59,333 nucleotides of DNA from Xanthomonas pisi DSM 18956 (GCF_001010415.1 NZ_JPLE01000048.1:1-59333); one strand, 5' to 3'. Positions 49,652 to 58,858 are shown, counted from the stretch's first letter. The notes: generated from the sequence alone by a model not told the origin. A program made the numbers and translations.

Positions 49652-50823
49652 GTGAGATCGCCGGCCAGAAATGCAGGCGCAATGTCCACATCGCGCGCGA
49701 AGCCCATCACCTGAAAGCGCTCGCCCATCTCGCTGGGCAAGGTCAGCCGCTTGATCTGCTCGCGCAGGCGCATGCGTCCCACTTCATCGGTGCGCGTATC
49801 GGCCTGCGCCAGCAAGCCATCCAGGCCGTTGCCCAACAGGAAACTCGCCTGCGTGCAGTAACCGGCCAGTTCGAAGCCGGCACCGGTGCCCGCCTCCGCA
49901 AGCGCGGTGAAATCCACCGACGCCGTCAGGTCCTGCAGACCGGGCCAGCGATACAGGTCTTCATGCATGCGATGGCGATAGAACGCACGCAAGGTGCCGT
50001 CCTCGCGCTGCGCGCGATAGAACTCGCCGCGCGGATATCCGTAGTCGACAAACACCATCGCACCGCGTCTCAGACCGCCGGCCACCGCCTGGATCCAGTA
50101 CGGCAGCTGCGGCAGCAGCTCGGAGCGGTAGCCATCGGCGAATGGCTGCTCCAGATAGCGCTCCAGATGCCGTACTGCCGCGCTCAACAACGCATCGGCC
50201 GGCTGCTCGCCACGCGCAAACTGCTGCTGCGCATCGAGCACCACGGTTTCTTCGTAGACCTCGCCCTCACGTATCGCAAAGCGGGGCGTGGGCAGCGCAT
50301 CGATCACCTCGTTGGCGAACAGCACGCCGTCCCAATCGTCCGGGAACGGGCCATCCAGCCATTCGACCAGATCGAACACCGGCGGGATCAGGCTGCGCCC
50401 CAGGCGCTCGCGCTGACGCTCGCGCAGGTCTGCGCTGGGTTCGAGAATCGCGTAGCGCTCGGGCAACGCGTCCAGCTCCAGCAACCGCTTGAGCGTGACT
50501 TCGGCAAATGCGCCGCTGCCACCGCCCACTTCCAGCATGCGCGCCTGCGGCCCAAGCTGCTGCAATACCGGCGCCAGCGCACCGGACACGGTGGCCGCAA
50601 ACAACGGGCCCAGTTCGGGCGCGGTGACGAAGTCGCCGGCCTCGCCGAACTTGCTCGACCCGGCGCTGTAGTACCCAAGACCCGGCGCATACAACGCCAG
50701 CTCCATGAAGCGCGAAAACGGAATCGCACCGCCAGCGGCCTGGATCTCGGCGCGCACATGCGCAGCCAGTCGGTCGCTGTGCGCCAGCGCGTCCGAATCG
50801 GGGGTGGGAAGGTCGGCGTGCAT
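49639..50823 (-). CDS. MidA/NDUFAF7-family SAM-dependent methyltransferase
   Basis: The 394-residue product has the family opening (IPFSRFMELALYAPGLGYY, GDFVTAPELGPLFA), the SAM-binding loop MLEVGGGSGAFA (about 95-106), an acidic strand end LEPSADLRERQRE and the FANEVIDALP motif. The mitochondrial relative methylates an arginine of a complex I subunit; the bacterial substrate is not established. It diverges from the pteridine reductase gene across 66 bases and overlaps the VanZ-like gene. The Met at 50823 was chosen from the normal amino terminus. Confidence 0.88.
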   Translation of the reverse strand: MHADLPTPDSDALAHSDRLAAHVRAEIQAAGGAIPFSRFMELALYAPGLGYYSAGSSKFGEAGDFVTAPELGPLFAATVSGALAPVLQQLGPQARMLEVGGGSGAFAEVTLKRLLELDALPERYAILEPSADLRERQRERLGRSLIPPVFDLVEWLDGPFPDDWDGVLFANEVIDALPTPRFAIREGEVYEETVVLDAQQQFARGEQPADALLSAAVRHLERYLEQPFADGYRSELLPQLPYWIQAVAGGLRRGAMVFVDYGYPRGEFYRAQREDGTLRAFYRHRMHEDLYRWPGLQDLTASVDFTALAEAGTGAGFELAGYCTQASFLLGNGLDGLLAQADTRTDEVGRMRLREQIKRLTLPSEMGERFQVMGFARDVDIAPAFLAGDLTWRL

Positions 50824-50889
50824 GCGGGCACCGGTTGCGGGGACAATGCACAGGATAGCCGAGCCCTTGCAACGCCGAGCGAGTACGCC

Positions 50890-51627
50890 ATGACAGACAG
50901 TTCCAAGGTGGTGTTGATCACCGGCGCAGGCCGGCGCATCGGCGCACAGATCGCCACCACCCTGCACGCCGCCGGCTACCGGGTTGCCCTGCATGCACAT
51001 CAGTCCGCCGACGCGCTCGGCGCGCGCGTGGCCGAGCTGTGCGCGCAACGCGCAGGCAGCGCGCAGGCCTTGCACGCGGACCTGCGCCTGCCGGAGGCAC
51101 CTGCGCAACTGGTGGACGAGTGCATCGACGCGTTCGGCCGCCTGGATGGCGTGGTCAACAACGCCTCGGCGTTCTATCCCACGGCACTTGGTCACGCCAC
51201 ACCGGCGCAGTGGGACGAATTGTTCGCGGTCAATGCGCGCGCGCCGTTTTTCATCGCGCAGGCCGCTGCCGCGCAGTTGCGCCAGCACCGCGGCGCCATC
51301 GTCAATCTCACCGACCTGCATGCGCAGCAGCCGATGCGCAACCATCCGCTCTACGGCGCCTCCAAGAGCGCGCTGGAGATGCTGACCCGCTCGCTGGCGC
51401 TGGAGCTGGCACCGCAGGTGCGCGTCAATGCCGTCGCGCCCGGCGCCATCCTGTGGCCGGAGCAAGGCAAGTCCGCCGATGCCAGGCAGGCGCTGCTCGC
51501 CCGCACGCCGTTGGCGCGCATCGGCACGCCGGAAGAGATCGCCGAGGCGGTGCGCTGGTTGCTGGACGACGCCAGCTTCATCACCGGCCAGACCCTGCAT
51601 GTGGACGGCGGCCGTCAACTCAGCTGA
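50890..51627 (+). CDS. folM: Pteridine reductase / dihydromonapterin reductase-like SDR
   Basis: A 245-residue short-chain dehydrogenase. It has the arginine-bearing cofactor motif TGAGRRIG (about 11-18), typical of pteridine reductases that prefer NADPH, the NNASAFYPT segment, catalytic Tyr and Lys in YGASKSAL and the closing GQTLHVDGGRQLS. FolM-type enzymes reduce dihydromonapterin or dihydrofolate. The presence of folK about 240 bases downstream on the other strand supports a pterin role. Confidence 0.85.
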   Translation: MTDSSKVVLITGAGRRIGAQIATTLHAAGYRVALHAHQSADALGARVAELCAQRAGSAQALHADLRLPEAPAQLVDECIDAFGRLDGVVNNASAFYPTALGHATPAQWDELFAVNARAPFFIAQAAAAQLRQHRGAIVNLTDLHAQQPMRNHPLYGASKSALEMLTRSLALELAPQVRVNAVAPGAILWPEQGKSADARQALLARTPLARIGTPEEIAEAVRWLLDDASFITGQTLHVDGGRQLS

Positions 51628-51660
51628 GAGCCGCCGACAGCACGACTGCGCTCACCCCTG

Positions 51661-51765
51661 GCGGGCGCAGCCAGTGCTCGGTGCGGCACCTAGCGTGCGT
51701 ACACTGCGGTTCTCGGTGCGCCGCCCGCACTCGGCTGGCGACTGCTCGCCAGGTTCTGGCCGCAC
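51661..51765. repeat. Dispersed intergenic repeat, copy A
   Basis: GCGGGCGCAGCCAGTGCTCG followed by GTGCGGCA, a GCGTACAC segment, GCGCCGCCCGCACTCGGCTG and GCGACTGCTCGCC. The same scaffold occurs at 8379-8480 and 11613-11740. It occupies most of the folM-folK gap. Confidence 0.5.
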
Positions 51766-51866
51766 GAGTGCGCGCGTTGCGTGAGGTGCATCGTCAGCGG
51801 TTGGCAGACCGATGCACCCCCATCGATCCGCGCCGCTGTGCCGTCAGTGCCGCACCGCAGCCTGGG

Positions 51867-52376
51867 CTACTGCGCAGCACCCAGCGCAGGCGCATCCAGT
51901 TCCACCGTCGCGAACGCACTGCCGTATTGCGGATGCGCCTGCCACAGCGCGACCAAGGTCCGTCCGCTCAGCGGGTCGACGAAGTCCGGCGCGATATCGG
52001 CCAGCGGCTTGAGCACGAAGGCGTGCTTGAGCTCGGGGCGCGGGATACGCAGGTGGCCCGGCCCTTCGACGATGCAATCGCCGAAGAACACCACGTCCAC
52101 ATCCAGGGTACGGTCGCTGAAACGCGGCCCGCTGCGATCGCGGCCATGCGCATCTTCCAGCGCATGCAACCAGTGGTCGAGCGCATCCAACTCCAGGTCG
52201 GTCTGCAAGGCCACGGCGTTGTTGACGAAGTCCGGCCCATCGAAGCCCACTGCCCGCGTGCGGTACGCCGGGGAGACGTCGAGCTGGCCAAAGCGCGCGC
52301 GCAAGGCGGCGACGGCCAAGCGCAGGTAATGAGTCGGCTGGACGTTGCTGCCGAGGCTGAGAAGCACGGTGGTCAT
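51867..52376 (-). CDS. folK: 2-amino-4-hydroxy-6-hydroxymethyldihydropteridine pyrophosphokinase
   Basis: HPPK transfers pyrophosphate from ATP to the pterin in folate synthesis. The 169-residue product starts MTTVLLSLGSNVQPTHYL (family SLGSN motif), has the acceptor segment GPDFVNNAVALQTDL, the magnesium-binding RTLDVDVVFFGD and the HPPK signature RIPRPELKHAFVLKPLADIAP. The start at 52376 is fixed by this amino terminus. Convergent with folM. Confidence 0.94.
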   Translation of the reverse strand: MTTVLLSLGSNVQPTHYLRLAVAALRARFGQLDVSPAYRTRAVGFDGPDFVNNAVALQTDLELDALDHWLHALEDAHGRDRSGPRFSDRTLDVDVVFFGDCIVEGPGHLRIPRPELKHAFVLKPLADIAPDFVDPLSGRTLVALWQAHPQYGSAFATVELDAPALGAAQ

Positions 52377-52464
52377 GCGGTATTCGCGCATGCGGCCGGC
52401 ATCAGCGTCAACTGTTGGCGCGCGCCACCGGCCTACCGGCGCAAGCGCAGCGCGCGTGCGTGGC

Positions 52465-53967
52465 TCAGGCCACTTCCAGCGCATGCGCTACCGCGCGAAA
52501 CACACGGCGCATTTCCAGCGGTTTGCGCAACACGTGCACCGGGATGTCGGGCGGGAAATGCGCACGCTGCAACGGCGCGCCGACATCTTCCAGCACGATC
52601 GCCGGTCCCTGGTAGCCCAGCTCCTGCATGCTCAGCAACACGCTCACCGCCGACAGCAGGATGATGTCGCTGTCGATGATCACCAGATCCGGCATCGCGT
52701 GCTGCTGCACCAGTTGCAGCGCAGCGGCGCCATCGGTGGCCAGTTGCGGCTGGTAACCCTGGCTGGACAGGGCATTGCCCAGCAGCGACAGCCGCGTGGC
52801 CTCGCCGTCCACCAACAGGACGCGCTGCCCACGGCCCAGCGCCAGCGGCGGCTCGCTATCGGCGATCACCGTCGCTGCCGCACGCATCGGCACGATCATG
52901 TCGAAGCGCGTGCCCTCGCCCAGTCGACTGTCGACCTGGATGCTGCCACCGTAGCTTTCCACGATGCGCTTGCACGAAATCAGGCCCAGCCCGGTGCCAT
53001 CGGCCTTGGTGGTGAAGAAGGGACTGAACAGGCGCGCACGCGTTTCATCGGTCATGCCCACGCCGGTGTCGGCCACGCTCATGCGCACGCGCGTGGCATC
53101 GAAGCGATCGGCCGACAGCACCAGGGTGCCGCCGCCCGGCATCGCCTGGATCGCGTTCAAGCCCAGGTTGAGCAGGCATTGCTGCAATTCGGTGTAGTTG
53201 GCTTCGATGGTCAGATCCGAGGCGATCGTGTCCATCTGCAATCGCACGCCATCGGGCAGACTGCTCCGCAGCAGCATCTGCACCGCCTGGAACAGGTTGG
53301 CGATGGACACCTGTTCGCGCGGCTTGTTGGACCCCCGCACGAACGACAGCATCGACTCGGCCATCTCGTGCCCGCGGCGGCCGCATTCGGCCACCACGTT
53401 GGCCAGCTGGCGCAGCTGCGGGTCGTCGGTACGCCCGGCCAGCAGGTCGGGCACGATCAGCAACGGTTGCAGGATGTTGCGCAGGTCATGGCTCAGCCCG
53501 GCCGCCAGCATCGCCAGGCTTTCCAGCCGTTGCGCACGCATCAGCTCGCTCTCCACGCGCTGGCGCTCGAGCTCTGCACGCGCCTCGCGGATGGCGCGCA
53601 TCACCGCGCTCGGCAACCGCGTGGGGTTGTGCTTGATGATGTAGTCGTTGGCGCCGTCCTGCAGCGCCTTGACCGCCGTCTCCTCACCCATGGTGCCGGA
53701 GACGAAGATGAAGGGAGTGGCGCCATTCTGACGCACCAGGCGCAGCGCCTGATGGCCCGAAAACCCGGGCATGCTCAGGTCCGACAGCACGATGTCCGGC
53801 GCAAACGCCTCCAGCGCGCTGCGCAGCGACGGCTCGCTGTCCACGCGCTCGAACGCCGCGTCGATGCCGGCGTCGAGCAACTGATCGGACAACAGCTCGG
53901 CATCTTCCGGCGAATCTTCCACCAGAAGGATCTTCAGCTGCTCCAGTTTGCCACCCTCATGCGGCAT
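52465..53967 (-). CDS. Hybrid histidine kinase: receiver - kinase - degenerate receiver
   Basis: A soluble 500-residue protein with no membrane segment. An amino-terminal receiver (about 10-130; Asp in IVLSDLSMPGFSG, Lys in YIIKHNP) is followed by a coiled segment, a HisKA domain with GLSHDLRNILQPL, an ATPase domain with LNLGLNAIQAMPGGG (N box), DTGVGM, FFTTKADGTGLGL (G boxes), and a second receiver (about 380-498). The last domain has LLVDGEA instead of the usual acidic pair, IIDSDIILLSAV for the phosphorylation loop and LED where Thr is normal, though the Lys (VLRKPL) is kept, so it may not be phosphorylated. Third gene of a three-gene signalling operon. Confidence 0.9.
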   Translation of the reverse strand: MPHEGGKLEQLKILLVEDSPEDAELLSDQLLDAGIDAAFERVDSEPSLRSALEAFAPDIVLSDLSMPGFSGHQALRLVRQNGATPFIFVSGTMGEETAVKALQDGANDYIIKHNPTRLPSAVMRAIREARAELERQRVESELMRAQRLESLAMLAAGLSHDLRNILQPLLIVPDLLAGRTDDPQLRQLANVVAECGRRGHEMAESMLSFVRGSNKPREQVSIANLFQAVQMLLRSSLPDGVRLQMDTIASDLTIEANYTELQQCLLNLGLNAIQAMPGGGTLVLSADRFDATRVRMSVADTGVGMTDETRARLFSPFFTTKADGTGLGLISCKRIVESYGGSIQVDSRLGEGTRFDMIVPMRAAATVIADSEPPLALGRGQRVLLVDGEATRLSLLGNALSSQGYQPQLATDGAAALQLVQQHAMPDLVIIDSDIILLSAVSVLLSMQELGYQGPAIVLEDVGAPLQRAHFPPDIPVHVLRKPLEMRRVFRAVAHALEVA

Positions 53968-53970
53968 GGG

Positions 53971-54411
53971 TCAGTCCAGCTCCGGTGCCTGATTGATCAC
54001 CGCCCAGAACGTGCCGAGCGTCTTGACCGCGGTAAAGAACTGATCGACATCCACCGGCTTGACCACATAGGCGTTGACGCCCAGGTCCCAGCTGCGTGCA
54101 AGGTCGCTCTCTTCGCGCGAGGACGACAGGATCACCACCGGAAGGCGCTTGAGTGCCTCGTCGCTGCGCACCTGCTTGAGCACTTCCAGGCCATCCAGGC
54201 GCGGCATCTTGATGTCCAGCAGCAGCACCGCCGGCAGGCCTTCCTCGCGGTTGGCATAGGCGCCGCGACGCAGCAGGTAATCCATGACTTCAACGCCGTC
54301 TTCGACGTGCACGATGGGGTTGGCCAGACGCGCGTCGCGCAGGGCGTCGACCGCCATCTCCGCATCGGCCGGGCTGTCTTCTGCCAGAAGAATGGTACGG
54401 ATGGCGGTCAT
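53971..54411 (-). CDS. Single-domain response regulator (Rcp1-like)
   Basis: A 146-residue stand-alone receiver: acidic pair in LLAEDSPADAEM, phosphorylated Asp in LLLDIKMPRLDG, Ser in VILSSSREE and Lys in AYVVKPVDVDQF. The extended ARSWDLGVNAYVVKPVD region is typical of regulators that partner phytochrome-like kinases. No output domain is present, so it acts by protein contact or phosphotransfer. Its start overlaps the sensor-kinase stop (ATGA), and the hybrid kinase begins three bases after its stop. Confidence 0.92.
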   Translation of the reverse strand: MTAIRTILLAEDSPADAEMAVDALRDARLANPIVHVEDGVEVMDYLLRRGAYANREEGLPAVLLLDIKMPRLDGLEVLKQVRSDEALKRLPVVILSSSREESDLARSWDLGVNAYVVKPVDVDQFFTAVKTLGTFWAVINQAPELD

Positions 54412-56267
54412 ACAGTGAACTCTTGGTTGGGCGCTTCATGCGCAGGGGGAAGCTCGAAATAAAACGTGGCGCCTTCGTCGACGACACCTTCAGCCCAGAT
54501 ACGGCCACCGTGACGCGTCAACACGCGCCGCACGCTGGCCAGACCGATGCCGGTGCCGGCGTATTCGCTGGCCTTGTGCAGGCGCTGGAACACGCCGAAC
54601 AACTTGGCGCTGTACTCCATGTCGAAGCCCGCGCCGTTGTCGCGCACGCTGAACTGATGGCCGCCGTCGGCCATCGGCGTGTAGGTCACCTCGACCCTGG
54701 CCACCTCGCGCTTGGCGCTGTACTTGACCGCATTGCCCAGCAGGTTCATCCATAGCTGGCGCATCATGTTTTCGTCGGCCACCAAGACCGGCAGCGGCGC
54801 GATCTGCCAGTCCACACGGTGGCCGGTATTTTCGCTCTGCACGTTGGCATCCAGGATCGCACGCGTCTCGGCCACCAGCGACTGCATGTCCACTGCCTGC
54901 AATCGCAGCGCGCTGCGGCCCAGGCGCGAATACACCAGCAGGTCGTCGATGAGCGAGGCCATGCGCCGCGCCGAGGAGCTGATCACCTCCATGTAGTGAC
55001 GCGATTTTTCGTCGGCCGCATCGCCCAGATGGCGCGCCAGCTTGTCCGAAAAACCGGCCACATGCCGCAGCGGCGCGCGCAGGTCGTGCGACACCGAATA
55101 GCTGAAGGCTTCCAGCTCGCGATTGACCTCCGACACCTGCTCCACCTTGCCCTCCATCTGCCGGTTGAGCTCCTGGATGCGCAGCTGCGAGGCCTTCTGC
55201 AGGCTGATGTCGCTGACCGTCATCAGCACCACGTCTTCGTCGACGGTATCCGGCAATGGCATGCGGCGGGCATTGATCAGCATCGTGCGCAGCACGCCAT
55301 CGGCGCCGCGCTGCTCATGCTCGAAGTCCCACAGTTCGCGCCCGCGCAGCAACACGTCGGCCAGGCGCTGGTGGATCTGCTGGTCGTGCCAGACTCCGTC
55401 GCCCACATCTTCCAGCGCCATCAATTCGTTGCCGCGCTCCTCCAGGCCGTACAACTCGGCAAAGGCAGGGTTATGCAGCACGATGCGTTGATTGGCATCC
55501 AGCAACACGATCGGCTCGCGCACGGTCTGCAGCACCGAACTGGCACGGCCGTTGGCGCGCAGGTATTCCTGCTCGGCGGCAAGACGGCGGCGGATCTGCC
55601 GCTGCAGCAGCCAGATGACGGTCGCCAGCAACAGCATCTGCACCGCCAGCGCGGCCCAGCTCAGCACCGCGTAGTGCAGGCGCTCGGTGTCTGCACGCCC
55701 GTTGCGCACCGCCAGCAACCGCCCCTCGGCACCTTGCAGCTCGTCGATCAGCACACGGATCGGGTTGTTCACCGTCATCTCGTTGATCAACGCACGGATC
55801 TGCGCCGGTTCGGTGGTCACCGCAATCCGCTCGGCCAGCAGCAGGCGGCGCTCGATGGTGCTCTGGATGCGCCCCATGCGCACCTGCTGCGGCGGGTTGT
55901 CCTTGGTCAGGCTGATCAACCGCTGCACCGCCGCGATCGACTCGCGCCGGCCACGCCGCATGCGCTCCAGCAAGGCGGGGCGCTCCACGCCATGCGAGCG
56001 CATCAACGCGGCCGATTCGGTATCGCGCATGGCCGCCTCCAGCCGTTGCGCGGTCTCCTGCACTTCCTGGCTATGCGACACCCACACTGCGGCCTGATTG
56101 GCGTTGCGCGCCATCTGCTGCAGCAGCAACGACGGCACCACCACAATCAGGCACACGGCAACCGCCAACGAAGGCAGGCGCCAGCGATCCCATTTGTCTG
56201 CTTGGACCGTTGTCTGCATTGCTAGGTCTGTATCCGCTCGCTGCACGTGCTCAGGACGAGTCGGCAT
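54408..56267 (-). CDS. Membrane sensor histidine kinase (CHASE3-like, PAS, HisKA, HATPase)
   Basis: The 619-residue sensor has two membrane helices (about 32-52 and 198-222) around a helical periplasmic domain resembling CHASE3, a PAS domain (about 245-360), a coiled link, the H-box SYSVSHDLRAPLRH with His394, the N-box MNLLGNAVKYS, and DNGAGF and GTGIGLASVRRVL in the ATPase. The phytochrome-type H-box fits the Rcp1-like regulator encoded next. The Met at 56267 has GGAG six bases before it; a Met at 56219 is an alternative. It heads a three-gene operon with no DNA-binding output. Confidence 0.9.
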   Translation of the reverse strand: MPTRPEHVQRADTDLAMQTTVQADKWDRWRLPSLAVAVCLIVVVPSLLLQQMARNANQAAVWVSHSQEVQETAQRLEAAMRDTESAALMRSHGVERPALLERMRRGRRESIAAVQRLISLTKDNPPQQVRMGRIQSTIERRLLLAERIAVTTEPAQIRALINEMTVNNPIRVLIDELQGAEGRLLAVRNGRADTERLHYAVLSWAALAVQMLLLATVIWLLQRQIRRRLAAEQEYLRANGRASSVLQTVREPIVLLDANQRIVLHNPAFAELYGLEERGNELMALEDVGDGVWHDQQIHQRLADVLLRGRELWDFEHEQRGADGVLRTMLINARRMPLPDTVDEDVVLMTVSDISLQKASQLRIQELNRQMEGKVEQVSEVNRELEAFSYSVSHDLRAPLRHVAGFSDKLARHLGDAADEKSRHYMEVISSSARRMASLIDDLLVYSRLGRSALRLQAVDMQSLVAETRAILDANVQSENTGHRVDWQIAPLPVLVADENMMRQLWMNLLGNAVKYSAKREVARVEVTYTPMADGGHQFSVRDNGAGFDMEYSAKLFGVFQRLHKASEYAGTGIGLASVRRVLTRHGGRIWAEGVVDEGATFYFELPPAHEAPNQEFTV

Positions 56268-56877
56268 TGTCTCCGATCACGCCCCAAGCGAGATTAATGG
56301 TTCAGCCATGCCGCGATCGTCGTGACATAGCTGAATGGGCATATCATAAGTGCAGCAAAGGTGAAAATGGCGCGAGAAGGCCGCCGTCTGTCGGCGTCGT
56401 GGCCGGCGATGGGCCCCGCGCGAGCCCGATGGTCCTGGCAAATCGGCCCGCCCCCGTGCAGCCAGGTGCCTCCTACGCAATCAAGCATCTACATCCCAGT
56501 TGCTCCAGACCGCTCTTTGCGCGCGCCACATATGCGCTCACACAGTGCGACCGCGCGCCGCTAGATACGTGCTACGAAACGCTCCCCGCCAGTAGCTCGG
56601 CATCCTTGCGCATCAGCAGATGGCACGCGGTCGTCTTCAACGATCCGAATCGACCCCATCATCAGACACCAACCCAAGGCATCGCTACACGTTGAGCGCC
56701 ACGTCGATGGATGTCAGTCACCGACAAACAGATAGCCGCACGACGACAAGCGGCGTCGGTGATCAGAGAGAACGTAGCAAGCAAATAGTGGGCATCACCT
56801 CGAATCAGCACCTGCCAGCAATACACAGCACGCCATCTGCCGGAGCTGGTCGCGCAAGCGCCGGCGAGAACGCGCCA
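56268..56877. other. Intergenic region between the sensor kinase and BON-domain gene
   Basis: These 610 bases hold open frames without protein-like composition, and I support no gene. The kinase promoter should lie near its left end. Confidence 0.4.
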
Positions 56878-56908
56878 ATAAAAAAGGCGCACTCCGTAGA
56901 GTGCGCCT
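56878..56908 (-). terminator. Rho-independent terminator of the BON-domain gene
   Basis: On the minus strand GGCGCACTC and GAGTGCGCC pair perfectly around TACG, followed by six T. It lies about 55 bases past the stop at 56964. Confidence 0.9.
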
Positions 56909-56963
56909 CGTGCTCGGGTCAGCCGCCTCGCCGCAGCTGACCCGGCATTCGCAGCAGCTGCGC

Positions 56964-57335
56964 TTACTTCTTCGCAGCGACGACCTTCAGGCCGGTCGAC
57001 TTGACGCTCTTCACGCCTTCGATGCCCTTGGCGACAGCCACGGCCTTGTCATGCTCGGCCTGGGTTGCCACCGAGCCCGTCAACATCACGATGCCGTTCT
57101 TGGTCTCGACCTTCACGTCGGTACCCGACACGTTGTCGGTGGCCAGCAGATCGGCCTTGACCTTGGTGGTGATCCAGGTGTCGGTGACCGGCTTCTTGGA
57201 TTCGTTCATGCCGGCGGCATGGTCTTTGTGCGCGCCCATGTCCTGCGGTGCGGCGAATGCCTGCGAAGCAACCAGGGTCAGGCCGAGCGACAACGTCAGC
57301 GCCAACAGCTTACGTGCATGCATCATGGTTTTCAT
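56964..57335 (-). CDS. Periplasmic BON-domain protein (OsmY-like)
   Basis: A 123-residue exported protein with a signal peptide (about 1-28, cleavage AFA-AP), a short polar linker with HKDH, and one BON domain (about 47-120: DTWITTKVKADLL, VKVETKNGIVMLTGSVATQ, AKGIEGVKSVKSTGLKV). BON proteins are thought to bind membranes or lipids and often respond to osmotic stress; this one has one domain where OsmY has two. The Met at 57335 has AGGAG eight bases before it. Single transcription unit with its own terminator. Confidence 0.88.
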   Translation of the reverse strand: MKTMMHARKLLALTLSLGLTLVASQAFAAPQDMGAHKDHAAGMNESKKPVTDTWITTKVKADLLATDNVSGTDVKVETKNGIVMLTGSVATQAEHDKAVAVAKGIEGVKSVKSTGLKVVAAKK

Positions 57336-57484
57336 TCGAATCGCTCCTGTTGAATGTGGCTGCAGCTTGCGGTGGCGGTCGTCGAGTACACGTGACCGCT
57401 GCATGCAGAGGTTGTGAACCTCACGCACACGGGTGTGTGCAATACCATGCAGACTCTCTCGTTCGTTGCGATGAACCGTTTTCA

Positions 57485-58543
57485 ATGGCTAAACCGTTCA
57501 ATCTGGCTGTCGTCGGCTACGGCTATGTCGGCCACACCTTCCATGCGCCGCTGATCGCCAGCACGCCAGGGCTGCGCCTGCACAGCGTGGTCTCGTCCAA
57601 ACCGCAGCAGGCGCAAGCCGATTTCCCCGAGGTCAGCGTCGTTGCCGACCTCGACAGTGCGCTGGCCGACTCCGCGCTCGACGCGGTGGTCCTTGCCACG
57701 CCCAACCAGACGCACGCGCCCTTCGCATTGCAGGCGCTGGCCGCAGGCAAGCATGTGCTGGTCGACAAACCCTTTGCGCTGGACGCTACACAGGCGCGCG
57801 CCATGGTCGATGCTGCGGCAGCGGCCGGGCGTGTGATCAGCGTGTTCCAGAACCGACGCTGGGACGCCGACTTTCTCACCGTGCGTCGCCTGATCGACGA
57901 AGGCCAACTCGGCGAGGTGGTGGAATTTCATTCGCACTTCGACCGCTATCGGCCGCAGGTGCGCGACCGCTGGCGCGAGAGCGATATCCCTGGCGCAGGA
58001 CTCTGGTACGACCTGGGCCCGCATCTGCTCGACCAGGCGTTGCAGCTGTTCGGCACGCCGCAGGCAATCGGTGCGGATTTGCAACGCCAGCGCAGCCAGG
58101 CGCGCAGCGACGATTACTTCCACGTCACCCTGTACTACCCGCGGCTGCGCGCGATCCTGCATGCCGGCTCGCTGGTCGCCGACAACGGACTGCGCTTTGC
58201 CGTGCATGGCACGCGCGGCAGTTATCTCAAGCACGGGCTGGACACCCAGGAAGACCAGTTACGCGCCGGACGTCGCCCGGGCACGGTCGGCTGGGGCGTG
58301 GACCCGTTGCCGGGCACGCTCACCCGGGTGGATGAAGAAGGCCGCGTCCACACCCATCATCCCGACCACCTGGCCGGCGATTATCGCCAGTGCTATGCGG
58401 CCTTCCGCGATGCGTTGGCCGGTACCGGCCCGGCCCCGGTCGCCGGCGCAGACGCCGTGCAACTCATGCACCTGCTGGAACTGGCGCAGCACAGCGCTGC
58501 GACCGGACAGGTGCAATGGCTGGATGGCAAACGCACGCCTTGA
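57485..58543 (+). CDS. Gfo/Idh/MocA-family oxidoreductase
   Basis: A 352-residue NAD(P)-dependent sugar or polyol dehydrogenase. The amino-terminal Rossmann fold has VVGYGYVGHTFHAPLI (about 10-25), LATPNQTHAPFALQAL and the family motif GKHVLVDKPFALDATQA with the catalytic Lys. The carboxy domain contains GAGLWYDLGPHLLDQALQLFG, whose His is the other usual catalytic residue. It is close to E. coli YdgJ-type members; the substrate is unknown. Divergent from the BON gene across about 150 bases. Confidence 0.9.
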   Translation: MAKPFNLAVVGYGYVGHTFHAPLIASTPGLRLHSVVSSKPQQAQADFPEVSVVADLDSALADSALDAVVLATPNQTHAPFALQALAAGKHVLVDKPFALDATQARAMVDAAAAAGRVISVFQNRRWDADFLTVRRLIDEGQLGEVVEFHSHFDRYRPQVRDRWRESDIPGAGLWYDLGPHLLDQALQLFGTPQAIGADLQRQRSQARSDDYFHVTLYYPRLRAILHAGSLVADNGLRFAVHGTRGSYLKHGLDTQEDQLRAGRRPGTVGWGVDPLPGTLTRVDEEGRVHTHHPDHLAGDYRQCYAAFRDALAGTGPAPVAGADAVQLMHLLELAQHSAATGQVQWLDGKRTP

Positions 58544-58858
58544 CCCACGGTATCGGCTGCGTGCGCAGGTAACGCGCAGCCGGTGCCCGATGACGATGCT
58601 TGCCAACACAGCGCCGCTCATTCGACTGCACGCAACTGCATTGCGCAGCATGTGGGGCAGCAACGCAGCTCGTCCATCGCCGCAACACGCGCCACGCCAT
58701 GTACCCGGAACCGCCCTGAAACACCGACTGCCGAAGCGAGCGAGGCGCATCGCCAACAGCGGTCATTGATGCGTCAACGCGTGCCCGAGTCGACTGCATC
58801 CCAACCCGCCCAACGACCGCGATGCCCTTCGGCAATCGCGGCCATCCGAGCGATCCGT
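58544..58858. other. Intergenic region between two convergent genes
   Basis: I see no gene, strong hairpin or repeat in these 315 bases. Confidence 0.4.

Noticed and set aside
56620..56940. Plus-strand frame of 106 codons before the BON gene.
   Set aside because: Runs into the BON terminator, has no ribosome-binding site and shows no recognisable protein features.
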